Assembly: GCA_010909165.1 (NCBI GenBank)
Contig: MU008161.1
Coordinates: 1,860,001-1,924,000 of the forward strand
Reading direction: 5' to 3'
DNA length: 64,000 nucleotides
Source of the DNA: Anthoceros angustus
Lineage: Eukaryota; Streptophyta; Anthocerotopsida; Anthocerotales; Anthocerotaceae
Shown here: positions 63,715 to 64,000 of the stretch, one piece after another
How the letters are laid out: each line of letters begins with the position of its first letter
Position numbering within the stretch: the stretch's first letter is position 1
Notes under the pieces: generated by a model
What the model saw: the letters and a program-made list of their open reading frames with translations, nothing else
Databases searched by the model: none
What the model was told of the DNA's origin: nothing
Position numbers and translations under genes: made by a program

Positions 63715-64000
63715 GCCCCGATTCTTTTACTTGGTGAGCAAGGGATGGGTCAGGAGGCTCTCCTGTGTCACGATCAAATGCTGATGGCAGGCATCCAGCC
63801 GACTGAAATCACCTTACTTTCACTTGGCAACGTGTCTGTGTGCAGTCATGCTGGCCTGGGGTGGGAAGGTGTAATCTAGAAGTGCTTGGAGTTCATGCAC
63901 ACAGATATCATGGGATAGCTCCCAGAGAAGCACTATGGCTGTATGATAGATCTGCCCGCGTGCTGGAGGCTTCACAATGTAGGAGAGCTCTTGCCAAGTA
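63715..64000 (+). pseudogene. PPR protein fragment (plus strand, runs off the window)
   Basis: The plus strand reads MGQEALLCHDQMLMAGIQPT, VCSHAGLGWEGV, then after a stop PEKHYGCMIDLPACWRLHNV, matching the end of a PLS-class PPR protein (CSHAGLV.EG ... HYGCMVDLLGRAGRL.EA). Stops inside make it a pseudogene unless spliced. It faces the opposite way from the fragment 40 bp upstream. Confidence 0.72.

Overview
This window looks like nuclear DNA of a land plant. The evidence is a PORR-domain organellar RNA-binding gene, fragments of pentatricopeptide (PPR) genes, a plant-type ureidoglycolate amidohydrolase, spliceosomal introns in every large housekeeping gene, and plant Copia and PIF/Harbinger elements. 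Most introns are only about 70-140 bp. That hints at a compact-intron lineage such as a lycophyte or bryophyte, but I cannot fix the species.

Layout. From 1 to 5.8 kb there are two intact plus-strand genes: the 3' part of VAC14 (11 exons) and a complete ureidoglycolate amidohydrolase (11 exons). From 6.3 to 31.4 kb is a transposon graveyard: a degenerate PIF/Harbinger element, a complete but decayed Copia element with LTRs and a near-perfect target duplication (10.2-14.9 kb), Copia pol debris, PPR debris, and a 13-kb composite. In the composite, a minus-strand Copia (18.2-31.4 kb) carries a roughly 6-kb DNA transposon in its integrase gene, and a 2.27-kb tandem duplication crosses the junction. 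From 31.5 to 38.2 kb lies a TPR-like/CHAT caspase-fold gene broken by two tandem partial duplications, with an inverted 5' fragment downstream. From 38.6 to 42.9 kb is a second PIF/Harbinger element, itself split by a 2.1-kb element with terminal inverted repeats that holds three tandem 5S rRNA-like units. From 43.4 to 46.3 kb a Copia fragment was invaded by a LINE and then locally inverted.

From 47.05 to 56.5 kb is a conserved gene cluster: DEAD-box helicase RH16/DDX56 (minus, 15 exons), a divergent intronless PORR gene (plus), and a convergent eIF3a (minus, 12 exons). RH16 and eIF3a serve ribosome assembly and translation initiation, and both have telo-box-like AAACCCTA elements upstream. 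From 56.5 to 64 kb repeats return: a Harbinger pseudogene, a 3'-truncated Copia with one LTR, and opposing PPR fragments at the edge.

Exon boundaries for VAC14, UAH, RH16 and eIF3a were traced by hand from splice sites, and in each the exon lengths sum to a whole number of codons. No CRISPR array, rRNA operon, tRNA gene or organellar gene was seen.
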